Positions 14,196-22,271 of a DNA stretch of 23,895 bases are shown here, one piece after another. A program made the position numbers and the translations under genes. Under the pieces are notes generated by a model, which was not told the DNA's origin, did not search any database, and saw only the letters and a program-made list of their open reading frames with translations. The stretch lies in IMG/VR virus record IMGVR_UViG_3300037805_000069, positions 1 through 23,895 of that record; one strand, given 5' to 3'. Each line of letters begins with the position of its first letter. Position 1 is the first letter of the stretch. Origin of the DNA: a virus.

Positions 14196-15794
14196 ATGGC
14201 AAAAGAACAATTCAGTTCAATCTCTAAGTTGATGGAAGGGTATAACCCACAGCGTCAGCTTTTAGAACAAACTAGACAACTTGTGTCTAAATGGGAACCA
14301 ACAGGTCTATTGGAAGGAATTGAAGATGAGAATAAAACTCACGGTATGGCTGTATTGCTTGAAAATCAAGCACGTCAGTTAATCGATGAAGCATCTTCAA
14401 CAGGAACTTCTGCGAATTCTGAAGAATGGAGTGGTGTCGCACTTCCTTTAGTACGTAGAATCTTTGGTGAATTAGCTGCACAGGAATTCGTTTCTGTACA
14501 ACCTATGAACCTTCCATCTGGACTTATTTTCTATCTAGATTTTAAATACGGAACAGCTCAACCTGGCTTTACTACAGGAACAGATATTCATGGTAATACT
14601 TCTGGTTCTGGTGATGCTTCGGGTGGGTTATATGGTGCTGGTAAATTCGGATATTCGGTTAACGATTCGTCCGCAACAGCAGCAGTTGCATCTACTGGGT
14701 CAGTGACTTGGGAAGATGTTGACTTCGAACCAGACCTTTCCGCATCATTAGGTGATTTAACAAAAGTTACTATCGCTAAATCTTCAGTAGCAGCTAATGC
14801 TGACTGGGATGGCGTGCGTGCTTTTGAAATCTCTGGTAGTGGTGTATCTGCACTTGACAATTATTACCCTGAATACTCAGCTGTATCTGGCAACAACGTA
14901 ACATTTATCGTCGACGCTACTGCTGCTACTATTGCTGGTAATATGACTGTTAAGTATCATGTACAACCTGCTAACGATTACTCGCGTGGTGATTTTGAAG
15001 ACTCATCCCCATCAGAGCCTGCTACTGATGCTGGTATCCCTGAAATTGATATTCAATTGAAATCAATTCCTATTGTTGCTAAAACTCGTAAGTTGAAAGC
15101 AGTATGGACACCAGAATTAGCTCAGGATCTTAACGCTTATCATAGTGTTGATGCAGAAGCAGAATTGACTTCAATGTTATCAGAATACATCTCAATGGAA
15201 ATTGATTTGGAAATTCTTGATATGTTGATGGCAAACGCTTCAGCTAAAACAGAAAAATGGTCAGCTAGACCGGGCTTTGAATATGATGCTGCAACGAACT
15301 TGTTCGCAGAATCTTCAGCTAACTCAAACGCATATACTAAAGGCGAATGGTTCCAAACACTTGGAAACAAAATTCAAGCTGTTAGTAACGCAATTCATCA
15401 GAAAACTCTTCGTGGTGGTGCAAACTTCCTCGTAGTTTCTCCTGAAGTGTCTACTATCATTGAATCCATTCCTGGATATGCTGCTGATACTGGTGCTGCA
15501 ACGTCTAATTCATATGCAATGGGTGTACAGAAAGTGGGTATGTTGAATAGCCGCTATAATGTATTTAAAAACCCATACATGCAAGGTAACACTATCTTAG
15601 CTGGTTTCCGTGGAAGTAATTTCCTAGAAACTGGTGCGGTTTATTCACCATATGTGCCATTAATCATGACACCATTGGTTTATGATCCAACCAACTTTAC
15701 ACCACGTAAAGGGGTAATGACGCGTTACGCTAAGAAAATGGTCAGATCTGAGTTTTACGGAAAAATCATCGTTGCAGATGTAAATTACGTTTAA
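14196..15794 (+). CDS. gp23: Major capsid protein
   Basis: A 532-residue HK97-fold major capsid protein of the T4 type. The N-terminal region (MAKEQFSSISKLMEGYNPQR...) precedes a canonical prohead-protease site I-D-E65|A66, the same position at which T4 gp23 is cut. Mature features follow: EEWSGVALPLVRRIFGELAAQEFVSVQPM and the long insertion rich in Gly/Ser (about 125-270). After that come IDIQLKSIPIVAKTRKLKAVWTPELAQDL and a C-terminal region with LVYDPTNFTPRKGVMTRYAKKM. Length is similar to T4 gp23 (521). AGGAGA 7 nt upstream supports the start. Codon choice (Arg mostly CGT, more C-ending codons) differs from neighbours, as expected for a very highly expressed gene. The unit ends at the terminator 20 bases downstream. 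Confidence 0.97.
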   Translation: MAKEQFSSISKLMEGYNPQRQLLEQTRQLVSKWEPTGLLEGIEDENKTHGMAVLLENQARQLIDEASSTGTSANSEEWSGVALPLVRRIFGELAAQEFVSVQPMNLPSGLIFYLDFKYGTAQPGFTTGTDIHGNTSGSGDASGGLYGAGKFGYSVNDSSATAAVASTGSVTWEDVDFEPDLSASLGDLTKVTIAKSSVAANADWDGVRAFEISGSGVSALDNYYPEYSAVSGNNVTFIVDATAATIAGNMTVKYHVQPANDYSRGDFEDSSPSEPATDAGIPEIDIQLKSIPIVAKTRKLKAVWTPELAQDLNAYHSVDAEAELTSMLSEYISMEIDLEILDMLMANASAKTEKWSARPGFEYDAATNLFAESSANSNAYTKGEWFQTLGNKIQAVSNAIHQKTLRGGANFLVVSPEVSTIIESIPGYAADTGAATSNSYAMGVQKVGMLNSRYNVFKNPYMQGNTILAGFRGSNFLETGAVYSPYVPLIMTPLVYDPTNFTPRKGVMTRYAKKMVRSEFYGKIIVADVNYV

Positions 15795-15812
15795 TTCTAA
15801 CCACAGTTAGAT

Positions 15813-15846
15813 AAAAAAAGCCTCATTTATTTGGGGCTTTTTTTTT
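15813..15846 (+). terminator. Strong rho-independent terminator after major capsid gene
   Basis: AAAAAGCCTC, loop ATTTATTT, GGGGCTTTTT form a 10-bp stem with one G-U pair, continuing into a T tract (nine T in total from 15838). It lies 19 bases after the gp23 stop and is the clearest terminator in the window, insulating capsid from neck genes. Confidence 0.9.
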
Positions 15847-15881
15847 ACTTACAATTTAATAATCATTTTCTTATAAATCTT

Positions 15882-15891
15882 ATATTTATAA
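15882..15891 (+). promoter_or_regulatory. Candidate late promoter element for neck/tail-completion unit
   Basis: ATATTTATAA between the capsid terminator and the gp13-like gene; the ATG follows 34 nt later. The position directly after a strong terminator makes a promoter here necessary, and this is the only recurring motif in the gap. This copy also reads TATAAATG on the plus strand, near the T4 late consensus TATAAATA. Confidence 0.6.
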
Positions 15892-15925
15892 ATGAACAAC
15901 AACACCTTTCACATAGGAGATTATA

Positions 15926-17083
15926 ATGGCAGAACCAATCTGGCCAGGCAGCGGCTCAGCTGTCAGCGGAAATACACCCTTTGGATTCTACGACTCAGAC
16001 GCATCATTTCAAGCAGATGCACCTAAGGTAGCAATATGGGCTGCACGTAGAATGGGGTACCCTCTAATGGATATAGAGATGCAGGATTTGCAATTTTATG
16101 CGTGTTTTGAGGAATCTATTACTGAATATTCATCACAAGTGAATCAATTTAATATTAAAGATAATTTATTACATTTACAAGGTCAAGAGACTGGATCTAA
16201 CGTCACTCATAAGATGGTAAGCCCCACAATGGGTGGAAATATCCGCATTGCTGAACAATACGGTGTCGAATCAGGTCAAGGAAATGTAACATATCATACT
16301 GGATCTATAACAGTTAACAGTGGAAGTCAAACTTACGATTTAAACGCTTTATGGGCTGACGTTTCATCTAGCGAATATGGCGGTGGTGCAATTGAAATTA
16401 AGAGGGTATTCCATGACGAATCTCCTGCAGTTACTCGATATTTCGATCCATACGCTGGATCAGGTGGTGGAGTTAATAATTTAATTGATGGGTTTGGTTG
16501 GGGTGATAGCTCACCTGCCGTTCAATTCACTATGATGCCAGTTTATGCTGATCTACTAAGGATTCAGGGTATAGAATTTAACGATCAAATACGAAAATCA
16601 GCATATTCTTTTGAGATACAAAATAACAAAATACGATTATTCCCTATCCCCACATCCGAATACAAGGTATTCTTCCACTATATTAAGAAAAGTGATAGAG
16701 ATAACCCACTGAAGGCTGATTATAGTGGGTCTGTTGATGTAGTATCTGATATGTCTAATGTACCTTACGATAATATGGAATATCAATACATCAATGATGT
16801 TGGTAAGCAGTGGATTAGAAAATACACCTTAGCGTTAAGTAAAGAGCTTCTAGGGATGGTTAGGAGCAAGTATAGCTCCATTCCTATACCAGGTGCTGAG
16901 GCTACACTTGATGGTGAGACTTTAAGATCAGAAGCTCAAGCTGAGAAGGAGGAGTTAGTAACTCAATTACGAGAAATGTTAGATCAACTGAGCAGGCGAG
17001 CTCTATTAGAAGCTGATCAGGAAGAATCTGAACATCTACAACAAAAAATGGGGAAATCGCCACTTCCCATTTATGTAGGATAA
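15926..17083 (+). CDS. gp13: Neck protein (T4 gp13-like)
   Basis: A 385-residue protein predicted to form the head-completion ring joining portal to tail. The start is supported by AGGAGA 7-8 nt upstream. The N-terminal segment [51 protein letters not shown] (read in parts at about 29-78) matches my recollection of gp13-type neck proteins of marine T4-like phages. The central part is beta-rich and the C-terminus is a helix ([17 protein letters not shown]). Longer than T4 gp13 (309). Identity rests on pattern and on its position directly before a gp14-like gene. Confidence 0.75.
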   Translation: MAEPIWPGSGSAVSGNTPFGFYDSDASFQADAPKVAIWAARRMGYPLMDIEMQDLQFYACFEESITEYSSQVNQFNIKDNLLHLQGQETGSNVTHKMVSPTMGGNIRIAEQYGVESGQGNVTYHTGSITVNSGSQTYDLNALWADVSSSEYGGGAIEIKRVFHDESPAVTRYFDPYAGSGGGVNNLIDGFGWGDSSPAVQFTMMPVYADLLRIQGIEFNDQIRKSAYSFEIQNNKIRLFPIPTSEYKVFFHYIKKSDRDNPLKADYSGSVDVVSDMSNVPYDNMEYQYINDVGKQWIRKYTLALSKELLGMVRSKYSSIPIPGAEATLDGETLRSEAQAEKEELVTQLREMLDQLSRRALLEADQEESEHLQQKMGKSPLPIYVG

Positions 17084-17087
17084 CGAC

Positions 17088-17573
17088 ATGTCTGGTAGAT
17101 TCTTATCCACGAGGGATCAAGACTTATTTACATCAGTTAATAAAGAACTTATAGGTGATGTTAGAACAGGTAAAGATGGTTTAATAAATCAACAAGCCAT
17201 ATTATATCAAGTTTCAGTTCAAGATACGAAAACAAATATGTATGGAGAATCGTCGAGTGGTAAGGTATACACTCCTGGTGTTAAATTCGCATGTATGATA
17301 GAGTCTGAAGATATGGATTTTAATACTGATGAATTCGGACCAGATCTCCGTCAAAATGTAATGTTTATGGTATTAAGACAAACTTTAGTTGATTTATCAG
17401 TAGTACCTCAAATAGGTGACATTTTAGAATGGAATTACGCTTATTGGGAAATAAATAGTATTAATGAGAATCAATTAGTAGGTGGTCAATTCGACGACAA
17501 TTGGAGTGTGAATTGTAATACGCACTTAATACGAAAAAGTAATTTAAATATAGAACGCATTAGGAGCAAATAA
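17088..17573 (+). CDS. gp14: Neck protein (T4 gp14-like)
   Basis: A 161-residue protein starting 4 nt after the gp13-like stop. It has the features of the short gp14-type neck proteins of marine T4-like phages: [20 protein letters not shown] followed by a [20 protein letters not shown] region and an [17 protein letters not shown] motif near the end. It is predicted to help complete the head and attach the tail. Shorter than T4 gp14 (256). The ribosome-binding site is weak, so coupling to the upstream gene is likely. The stop shares a base with the next start (TAATG). Confidence 0.7.
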   Translation: MSGRFLSTRDQDLFTSVNKELIGDVRTGKDGLINQQAILYQVSVQDTKTNMYGESSSGKVYTPGVKFACMIESEDMDFNTDEFGPDLRQNVMFMVLRQTLVDLSVVPQIGDILEWNYAYWEINSINENQLVGGQFDDNWSVNCNTHLIRKSNLNIERIRSK

Positions 17574-19228
17574 TGGCTCGCAAAAAACCATCATCTCGCA
17601 AACAGCGAGTTGAAAATCGAAGTAGAGATTATAAGAGATCAAACGATAAAGTAAAAAACATATCTGTAGGTTTAATGGATATGGATGCTGCTATCATGTA
17701 TTATTTTAATGAAGTGATAAAACCGACAGTAACTGATAATGGTGAATCTGTTGAAGTTCCAGTAATGTATGCATCTGCTGAAAGATGGTCATCTATTAAA
17801 AATAAGGGGTATTTAAGGGACAATAAGAAACAACTTATATTACCACTTATAGTATTCAGACGTACCGGTTTAGCTAAAAATGATACATTACCAGTTGATA
17901 AACTAGACGCTAACAACCCACAATTACATTACACTTTTGAACGGAAATATTCTCCTAACAATAGATACGATAATTTTTCAGCCCAGCAGAACTTGATCCC
18001 ACAACGAGAATATTATAATGTCGCTATGCCTGATTATGTCACCATAACGTACGATTTCATAATATGGACATCTTATATAGAACAGATGAATAAGATAGTT
18101 GAAAAGGTCAATTGGTCTGACGGTTCGTATTGGGGTGAACCAGGTAAGTTAAAATTTAGAACAGCTATTGATAGCTTTTCAGATGCAACAGAAGTATCTG
18201 ATCAAGAACGTAGTGTAAAAACTGAGTTTAGTATAACTTTAAACGGATATCTAATCCCAGAAGACTTTAATAATAAAATCACAACTCAAAAATATTTAAC
18301 ACCTAAACGATTAGTTATAGGAAACGAGACTGATGTACCATTAGATAGTTTAGTAGAAGTAAGTCACCCTACATCCACATTATCGTTCGGTGGTGGGTTT
18401 GCTGGATCTATATCATCACTAACTATAACTCAAGGAACTGGTGTTGCTGTAAGTAATACTGGCGTTGGGTATGATGGTCAATCAGATTTAACTCAAATTA
18501 TATCAATAGGACAGTCTGTGGATACTGGATCTACAGTGCAATTTAATATAATATCAGCATCAGCTGTCCATTTAGGGACCAACTCAATTGATCTAACTGA
18601 AAACGGCGTAGAAGGTGATTGGAACGTTATTGGTGAACTAGGAAGCACAGGTAATTTACATGTGGATGGAAATGCCACGATAGATGGAATTCTAACAGCA
18701 CAAGAGTTCCACTCTGAATATGTATCAGCATCTATTATATATGAAAGTGGTAGCACTAAATTTGGGGATACTCAAGACGACACCCACGAGTTCACTGGAA
18801 GTTTATCATTTACAGGATCGTTTAATATTAACGATACAGTTTCAATAACATCCATTACAACTGACACATCACTGTCGAGTTCAAGTGCTACTAATTTAGT
18901 TACAGAAAATGCTATAAAATCGTATGTTGATAATATAGTTGATATTAATCAAGTCTTTTTAAGAAAACAGTATACTAAATTTTCCAGTGGATTTATTGGA
19001 GACAATACTGCTAGTTTCAACGCTATAACCGCTTCAGCACCAGCACCTCTTACATCTACAACAGAACATGATTTTATATTTTTTATTAACGGTCAATATA
19101 TGGAGCATGACGCTATATCAATACAGCAGAACGGTTCAAGTTTTCATCTACAAGTTGATACTGACAGTATTGGATACGTTCTTGAATCTGACGATGAGAT
19201 AATGGTGTCTGGAAAATTTAACTCATAA
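17573..19228 (+). CDS. gp15: Tail completion/sheath stabiliser (gp15-like) fused to fibre-like C-terminus
   Basis: A 551-residue protein. Residues 30-245 match T4 gp15 in the order of motifs: VPVMYASAERWSSIKNKGYL (gp15 VPITYASKEHF), QLILPLIVFRRTG, YDFIIWTSYIEQMNKIVEKV (gp15 YELSIFTRYEDDMFQIVEQI) and EFSITLNGYLIPE (gp15 EWSLTFEVNGWMYPP). T4 gp15 ends at 272 residues. Here about 285 more residues follow with a glycine/serine-rich fibre character: SFGGGFAGSISSLTITQGTG, TAQEFHSEYVSASIIYESGS, a VTENAIKSYVDNI segment and a C-terminal domain. This C-terminal half is paralogous to the whole of the next gene. The fusion would place a fibre-like appendage at the head-tail joint. The N-terminal identification is firm in pattern; appendage function is inferred. 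Confidence 0.78.
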   Translation: MARKKPSSRKQRVENRSRDYKRSNDKVKNISVGLMDMDAAIMYYFNEVIKPTVTDNGESVEVPVMYASAERWSSIKNKGYLRDNKKQLILPLIVFRRTGLAKNDTLPVDKLDANNPQLHYTFERKYSPNNRYDNFSAQQNLIPQREYYNVAMPDYVTITYDFIIWTSYIEQMNKIVEKVNWSDGSYWGEPGKLKFRTAIDSFSDATEVSDQERSVKTEFSITLNGYLIPEDFNNKITTQKYLTPKRLVIGNETDVPLDSLVEVSHPTSTLSFGGGFAGSISSLTITQGTGVAVSNTGVGYDGQSDLTQIISIGQSVDTGSTVQFNIISASAVHLGTNSIDLTENGVEGDWNVIGELGSTGNLHVDGNATIDGILTAQEFHSEYVSASIIYESGSTKFGDTQDDTHEFTGSLSFTGSFNINDTVSITSITTDTSLSSSSATNLVTENAIKSYVDNIVDINQVFLRKQYTKFSSGFIGDNTASFNAITASAPAPLTSTTEHDFIFFINGQYMEHDAISIQQNGSSFHLQVDTDSIGYVLESDDEIMVSGKFNS

Positions 19229-20055
19229 TGGCATTATCATTAAAAAAACTTAATATACAATCAGGATCTGGTATAGTTTTATCACCAGATGGTGTATCTA
19301 ATTGGAGGGGTAATGTTAACGATGTTGTAGAGATTTCTATAGGACAAGATGTAAGCATACAATCCAATGTAATATTTAACGTAGTATCTGCTAGTTATAT
19401 GAAGATTGGTACGAATTCTTTAAACATTGAAGAAGGGGGAGTCACTGGCTCATTCTATGTTACAGGGTCGATGTCCACCACCCAGAATTTATCAGTAGGT
19501 GGTGATGCTATAATACTAGGAACAATCGTTGCAAATAAAATAGAAACTGAGTTGTCATCATCTAGTACGATATACACATCAGGTTCTACTGAATTTGGGA
19601 ATACGGTAGATGATGTTATAGATTTTACGGGTAGTTTTAACCTTAGTGGGTCTTTAGATAATATTACACGTGTAAGTTCAGATTCACAATTATCAGGATC
19701 GTCGTCCAACAGTTTAGTGGTGGAAAGTGCCATAAAAAGTTACATAGACTCTATAGAGTTCTCATCTAATTTTAATTTTTTAAGAAAACGTTTTGTGAAA
19801 CAGGCCACATCTGTCATATCTAATTCAACTGCATCATTTTCAGCAGTCACAGCATCAGATGCTGTATCATCTTTAAATGTCGTCGATAAGAATGATTTTA
19901 TATTCTTTATTAACGCTCAGGTAATGGAATCCGACGCCTTGGATATAGAGCAATATAATGCTAATACTTGTTATTTGAAAGTAAACACTTCCAGTTTAGG
20001 ATACACTCTAAATGCAACTGATGATATAGTTGCTTGGGGTAAGTGGAATAGTTGA
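19228..20055 (+). CDS. Fibre-like structural protein, paralogue of the gp15 fusion C-terminus
   Basis: A 275-residue protein starting at an ATG sharing a base with the previous stop (TAATG). It aligns along most of its length with residues about 270-551 of the preceding protein. Shared segments are SIGQ.V...S.V.FN..SAS, a GTNS(I/L) segment, (I/Y)xSGST(K/E)FG(D/N)T.DD, FTGS(L/F), SNSLVVESAIKSYIDSI, NDFIFFINAQVMESDAL and a final GKWNS (GKFNS in the paralogue). It therefore looks like a tandem duplication. It is probably a virion appendage, possibly a collar or whisker-type fibre, or a hetero-oligomeric partner of the fusion. There is no collagen-like or chaperone segment. Confidence 0.7.
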   Translation: MALSLKKLNIQSGSGIVLSPDGVSNWRGNVNDVVEISIGQDVSIQSNVIFNVVSASYMKIGTNSLNIEEGGVTGSFYVTGSMSTTQNLSVGGDAIILGTIVANKIETELSSSSTIYTSGSTEFGNTVDDVIDFTGSFNLSGSLDNITRVSSDSQLSGSSSNSLVVESAIKSYIDSIEFSSNFNFLRKRFVKQATSVISNSTASFSAVTASDAVSSLNVVDKNDFIFFINAQVMESDALDIEQYNANTCYLKVNTSSLGYTLNATDDIVAWGKWNS

Positions 20056-20094
20056 AAAAAAACAAAATATCTATCTTTCTTTTACTATAACTTT

Positions 20095-20104
20095 ATATTT
20101 ATAT
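20095..20104 (+). promoter_or_regulatory. Candidate late promoter element upstream of zinc-finger/NUMOD-like ORF
   Basis: ATATTTATAT only 5 nt before the next ATG, unlike the other copies. If it is a promoter, the transcript would start within or after that ATG. The element would then serve the fibre gene at 20379, or the ORF may have been inserted next to a pre-existing promoter. Confidence 0.4.
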
Positions 20105-20109
20105 ATGAT

Positions 20110-20406
20110 ATGAGAAAGAGACACTGGCCCGATAGAAAAAATAGAAAATGCCCCGACTGTAATAGATTAATATATTACACTAGGAAAGATACATTCGATG
20201 TAGCTGTAGGAAATAATTCAGTGTGTAAATCATGCGCTCAAATGGATAGGAAACTGTCCATGGAAACTATAGAGAAGATGAAAAAACCCAAATCCACACA
20301 ACATAAGTTAAACATTTCTAAAACAATGGTTGATGTTTGGAAAAAACGGAAACTCGAACAGATTAAGGAGTCGGAAAAGTGGCAAAGCTCAAGAGTAAAC
20401 AGTTAA
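20110..20406 (+). CDS. Zinc-ribbon protein with NUMOD3-like segment (homing endonuclease remnant?)
   Basis: A 98-residue protein. Residues 14-42 form a four-cysteine zinc site (C14-P-D-C17 and C39-K-S-C42). Residues 50-80 (METIEKMKKPKSTQHKLNIS) resemble NUMOD3, a DNA-binding repeat in phage homing endonucleases. No HNH or GIY-YIG catalytic core is present, so this is either a remnant or a free DNA-binding protein. No Shine-Dalgarno precedes the ATG, and the candidate promoter abuts it, so expression is doubtful. The C-terminus overlaps the next gene's start. The location in the fibre region parallels the HNH gene at 22272. Confidence 0.6.
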   Translation: MRKRHWPDRKNRKCPDCNRLIYYTRKDTFDVAVGNNSVCKSCAQMDRKLSMETIEKMKKPKSTQHKLNISKTMVDVWKKRKLEQIKESEKWQSSRVNS

Positions 20407-20621
20407 ATCCTAACTTTACCGGATCATTCAGTATATCTGGAAGCTTAGATTTAGTAGGCACATCTGATCTGTTTACATTATATGATAATAACGATAATTT
20501 AATGTTTAAAATAGATAATAAAATGATGGTACTAGGATCGAACCCATCAACCCCTACCGCTATAGAGGGAGGAATGTTTTATTCGGGATCGAGTGAATGG
20601 TTTGTAGGATTTGATGATTGA
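20379..20621 (+). CDS. Small fibre-type structural protein
   Basis: An 80-residue protein starting at GTG with AAGGAG 8 nt upstream, inside the end of the previous ORF. MAKLKSKQLNPNFTGSFSIS, then GSLDLVGTSDLFTLYD and a C-terminal EGGMFYSGSSEWFVGF. The FTGSFSISGSLDL motif recurs in the neighbouring fibre proteins, so it is probably a short virion appendage subunit or an N-terminal attachment module. It ends 58 bases before the next fibre gene, which has its own promoter-like element. Confidence 0.65.
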   Translation: MAKLKSKQLNPNFTGSFSISGSLDLVGTSDLFTLYDNNDNLMFKIDNKMMVLGSNPSTPTAIEGGMFYSGSSEWFVGFDD

Positions 20622-20636
20622 TTTTTTAAAATATAT

Positions 20637-20646
20637 ATATTTATTA
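20637..20646 (+). promoter_or_regulatory. Candidate late promoter element upstream of tail fibre
   Basis: ATATTTATTA after a T/A tract (GATTTTTTAAAATATATAT) in the 58-base gap before the 430-residue fibre gene. The ATG follows 33 nt later, the spacing seen at three other copies. Confidence 0.5.
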
Positions 20647-20679
20647 ACAGAAAGAAATTTTTAATTTAGGAGAATTGTA

Positions 20680-21972
20680 ATGGCTAATTGGAAAAAGTTA
20701 ATAGTATCTGGAAGTTCACCCGAATTCGCAGATGTAACTTTATCAGGGGATTTAACAGTAACAGGTGGTGATATAACTTTAGGGAGTACTAGTATATTTT
20801 CTGGTGGGGATACCACATCATTAAATAATATAGATGCGATAGACGCTACTACTGAAGCTACTATTGAATCGGCGATAGATACTTTAGGTAATCTAACTAC
20901 AGCTGGCTCGCTTGTAACTGTTGGAACGCTTGGAAGTGGAACTATATCAAGTGGATTTGGTAATATCGATATTGGTACATCAACATTTAATGCTGGTAAT
21001 ACAACGGTAGATAATTTTACGAATAATTCGACAGTAGCTGCATCACACCTCACCGGTTCATTCACAGGTTCATTTATTGGTGATGGTAGCGGACTAAATG
21101 GAGTTGCTAACGAAGCATTTAAAACTGTTACAGTATCAGGCCAAGATAATGTAGTAGCTAGTTTAGAATCAACATTAACTGTAGCTAGCGGTAATGGTGT
21201 TGCTATCACAACAAATTCTAACACTGATACCATTACTATTGCTACAGCTGCCATTCCTAATTCATCGCTGACAAATTCAAGCGTTAGTTATGGGGGTATT
21301 TCACTATCTTTAGGTGGTAGTGATGCCACACCAGCATTTAATTTAACGGATGCTACTAATTATCCATATGGTTCTTTAACAGGAACGCCGGCTGGAATAG
21401 TAAGCGGTTCTGTACAAGTTAACCATGATGCCGCGACTAATTTTGTTGCTAATGAACATATAGATCATAGTTCAGTTACGTTAACTGCTGGAAGTGGTCT
21501 AACTGGTGGAGGTACAATAGCAGCATCGAGAACATTTAACATTGGAGCTGGAACTGGTATTTCAGTTGCTGCTGATAGTATTTCTATTGGACAGGCAGTT
21601 GGAACGTCTGATGATGTAACATTTAATAATGTTACTGTTGATGGTAATTTAGATGTAAATGGAACTGTAACGACTATCCAATCAACTAACTTATTAGTTT
21701 CTGATAGGTTTATATTAATGAATAGTGGTTCTGCATCAGGTGATGGTGGTATTATCATTCAAACTGAAACCACTGCTAGTGGATCTGGGTTTGTATGGGA
21801 TGATACTGAAAGTAGATGGGGTTATCAACAAGGTACTAAATTAGCTCAAGACGCTTCAGTTAGTGCTCCTGACGCATATGCAGCAGCTGTTGTTACTACC
21901 GCTGACGTTAATTATCAGAAAAATGGTAATATTAGAGTTGAAAGTGGTGAAATTTATATTTACGTAGAATAA
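20680..21972 (+). CDS. Tail fibre / appendage protein
   Basis: A 430-residue, low-complexity beta-structured protein rich in Ser, Thr, Gly, Asn and Ala, with strong AGGAG upstream. The N-terminus MANWKKLIVSGSSPEFADVT closely resembles that of the collagen-like fibre at 22858 ([20 protein letters not shown]), suggesting a common attachment or docking module. The middle has repeated short beta motifs (SLTGTPAGIVSGSVQVNHD, SVTLTAGSGLTGGGTI, IGAGTGISVAADSISIG). These are followed by VDGNLDVNGTVTTIQSTNLL and SDRFILMNSGSASGDGGIII, patterns I recognise from marine myovirus fibre proteins. The C-terminus reads SGEIYIYVE. It is most likely a trimeric fibre; what it binds cannot be inferred. Confidence 0.8.
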   Translation: MANWKKLIVSGSSPEFADVTLSGDLTVTGGDITLGSTSIFSGGDTTSLNNIDAIDATTEATIESAIDTLGNLTTAGSLVTVGTLGSGTISSGFGNIDIGTSTFNAGNTTVDNFTNNSTVAASHLTGSFTGSFIGDGSGLNGVANEAFKTVTVSGQDNVVASLESTLTVASGNGVAITTNSNTDTITIATAAIPNSSLTNSSVSYGGISLSLGGSDATPAFNLTDATNYPYGSLTGTPAGIVSGSVQVNHDAATNFVANEHIDHSSVTLTAGSGLTGGGTIAASRTFNIGAGTGISVAADSISIGQAVGTSDDVTFNNVTVDGNLDVNGTVTTIQSTNLLVSDRFILMNSGSASGDGGIIIQTETTASGSGFVWDDTESRWGYQQGTKLAQDASVSAPDAYAAAVVTTADVNYQKNGNIRVESGEIYIYVE

Positions 21973-21990
21973 TAAGTAAAAGGTTACATT

Positions 21991-22191
21991 ATGGGAATTA
22001 ATGCTAAAAATGGTATTAAGATAGTGGGTGAAAACGCGTATATCCACCCATTATCTTTAGAAGAAATAGAATTTGTTTTGGGTGTGCTTGCTAACGCGGA
22101 CCATAAAGGGTTTGATGCTATGAAAGTTGCACAAGTCGCCCAAAAATTACAAGAAGAATATAAAAAACTAAGCGAACATCTTAGTGAGTAA
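21991..22191 (+). CDS. Small protein of unknown function in fibre cluster
   Basis: A 66-residue protein with AAAGG 8-9 nt upstream. It has an N-terminal small beta segment (MGINAKNGIKIVGENAYIHP) followed by two helices (LSLEEIEFVLGVLANADHKG and KVAQVAQKLQEEYKKLSEHL). It is acidic and soluble. It lies between two fibre genes, so it may be a small structural or chaperone protein, but no family is recognised. Its 3' end overlaps a possible 28-codon frame in another reading frame. Confidence 0.7.
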   Translation: MGINAKNGIKIVGENAYIHPLSLEEIEFVLGVLANADHKGFDAMKVAQVAQKLQEEYKKLSEHLSE

Positions 22192-22270
22192 CTTAATTGT
22201 TGGCTCATCCTTCGGCAGGGTGGTGAGAAGTGGGCTTGATAGAGTACCAACCGCAATAAGGAGAATATAA
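22184..22270 (+). CDS. Possible 28-residue microprotein
   Basis: An open frame starting with GTG within the end of the previous gene and ending one base before the HNH ATG. It encodes MSNLIVGSSFGRVVRSGLDR followed by VPTAIRRI: a small basic peptide. Its GC content is clearly higher than the surrounding AT-rich DNA, which a purely non-coding spacer would not need. There is no good Shine-Dalgarno, so translation would rely on coupling. Alternatively the stretch could be the 5' part of an interrupted gene, or structured RNA (CCT, loop, AGG at 22209-22219). Low confidence. Confidence 0.35.
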   Translation: MSNLIVGSSFGRVVRSGLDRVPTAIRRI

Positions 22271-22271
22271 A

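Noticed and set aside
20661-21254. 197-codon minus-strand frame opposite the tail fibre
   Set aside because: The plus-strand fibre has a strong ribosome-binding site and recognisable motifs; the opposite frame is a low-complexity shadow.
22201-22260. Possible tRNA, group I intron end or ribozyme in the GC-rich gap
   Set aside because: I could not fit a cloverleaf, intron core or known ribozyme motif; only a short local stem is visible, so it is reported as a possible microprotein instead.
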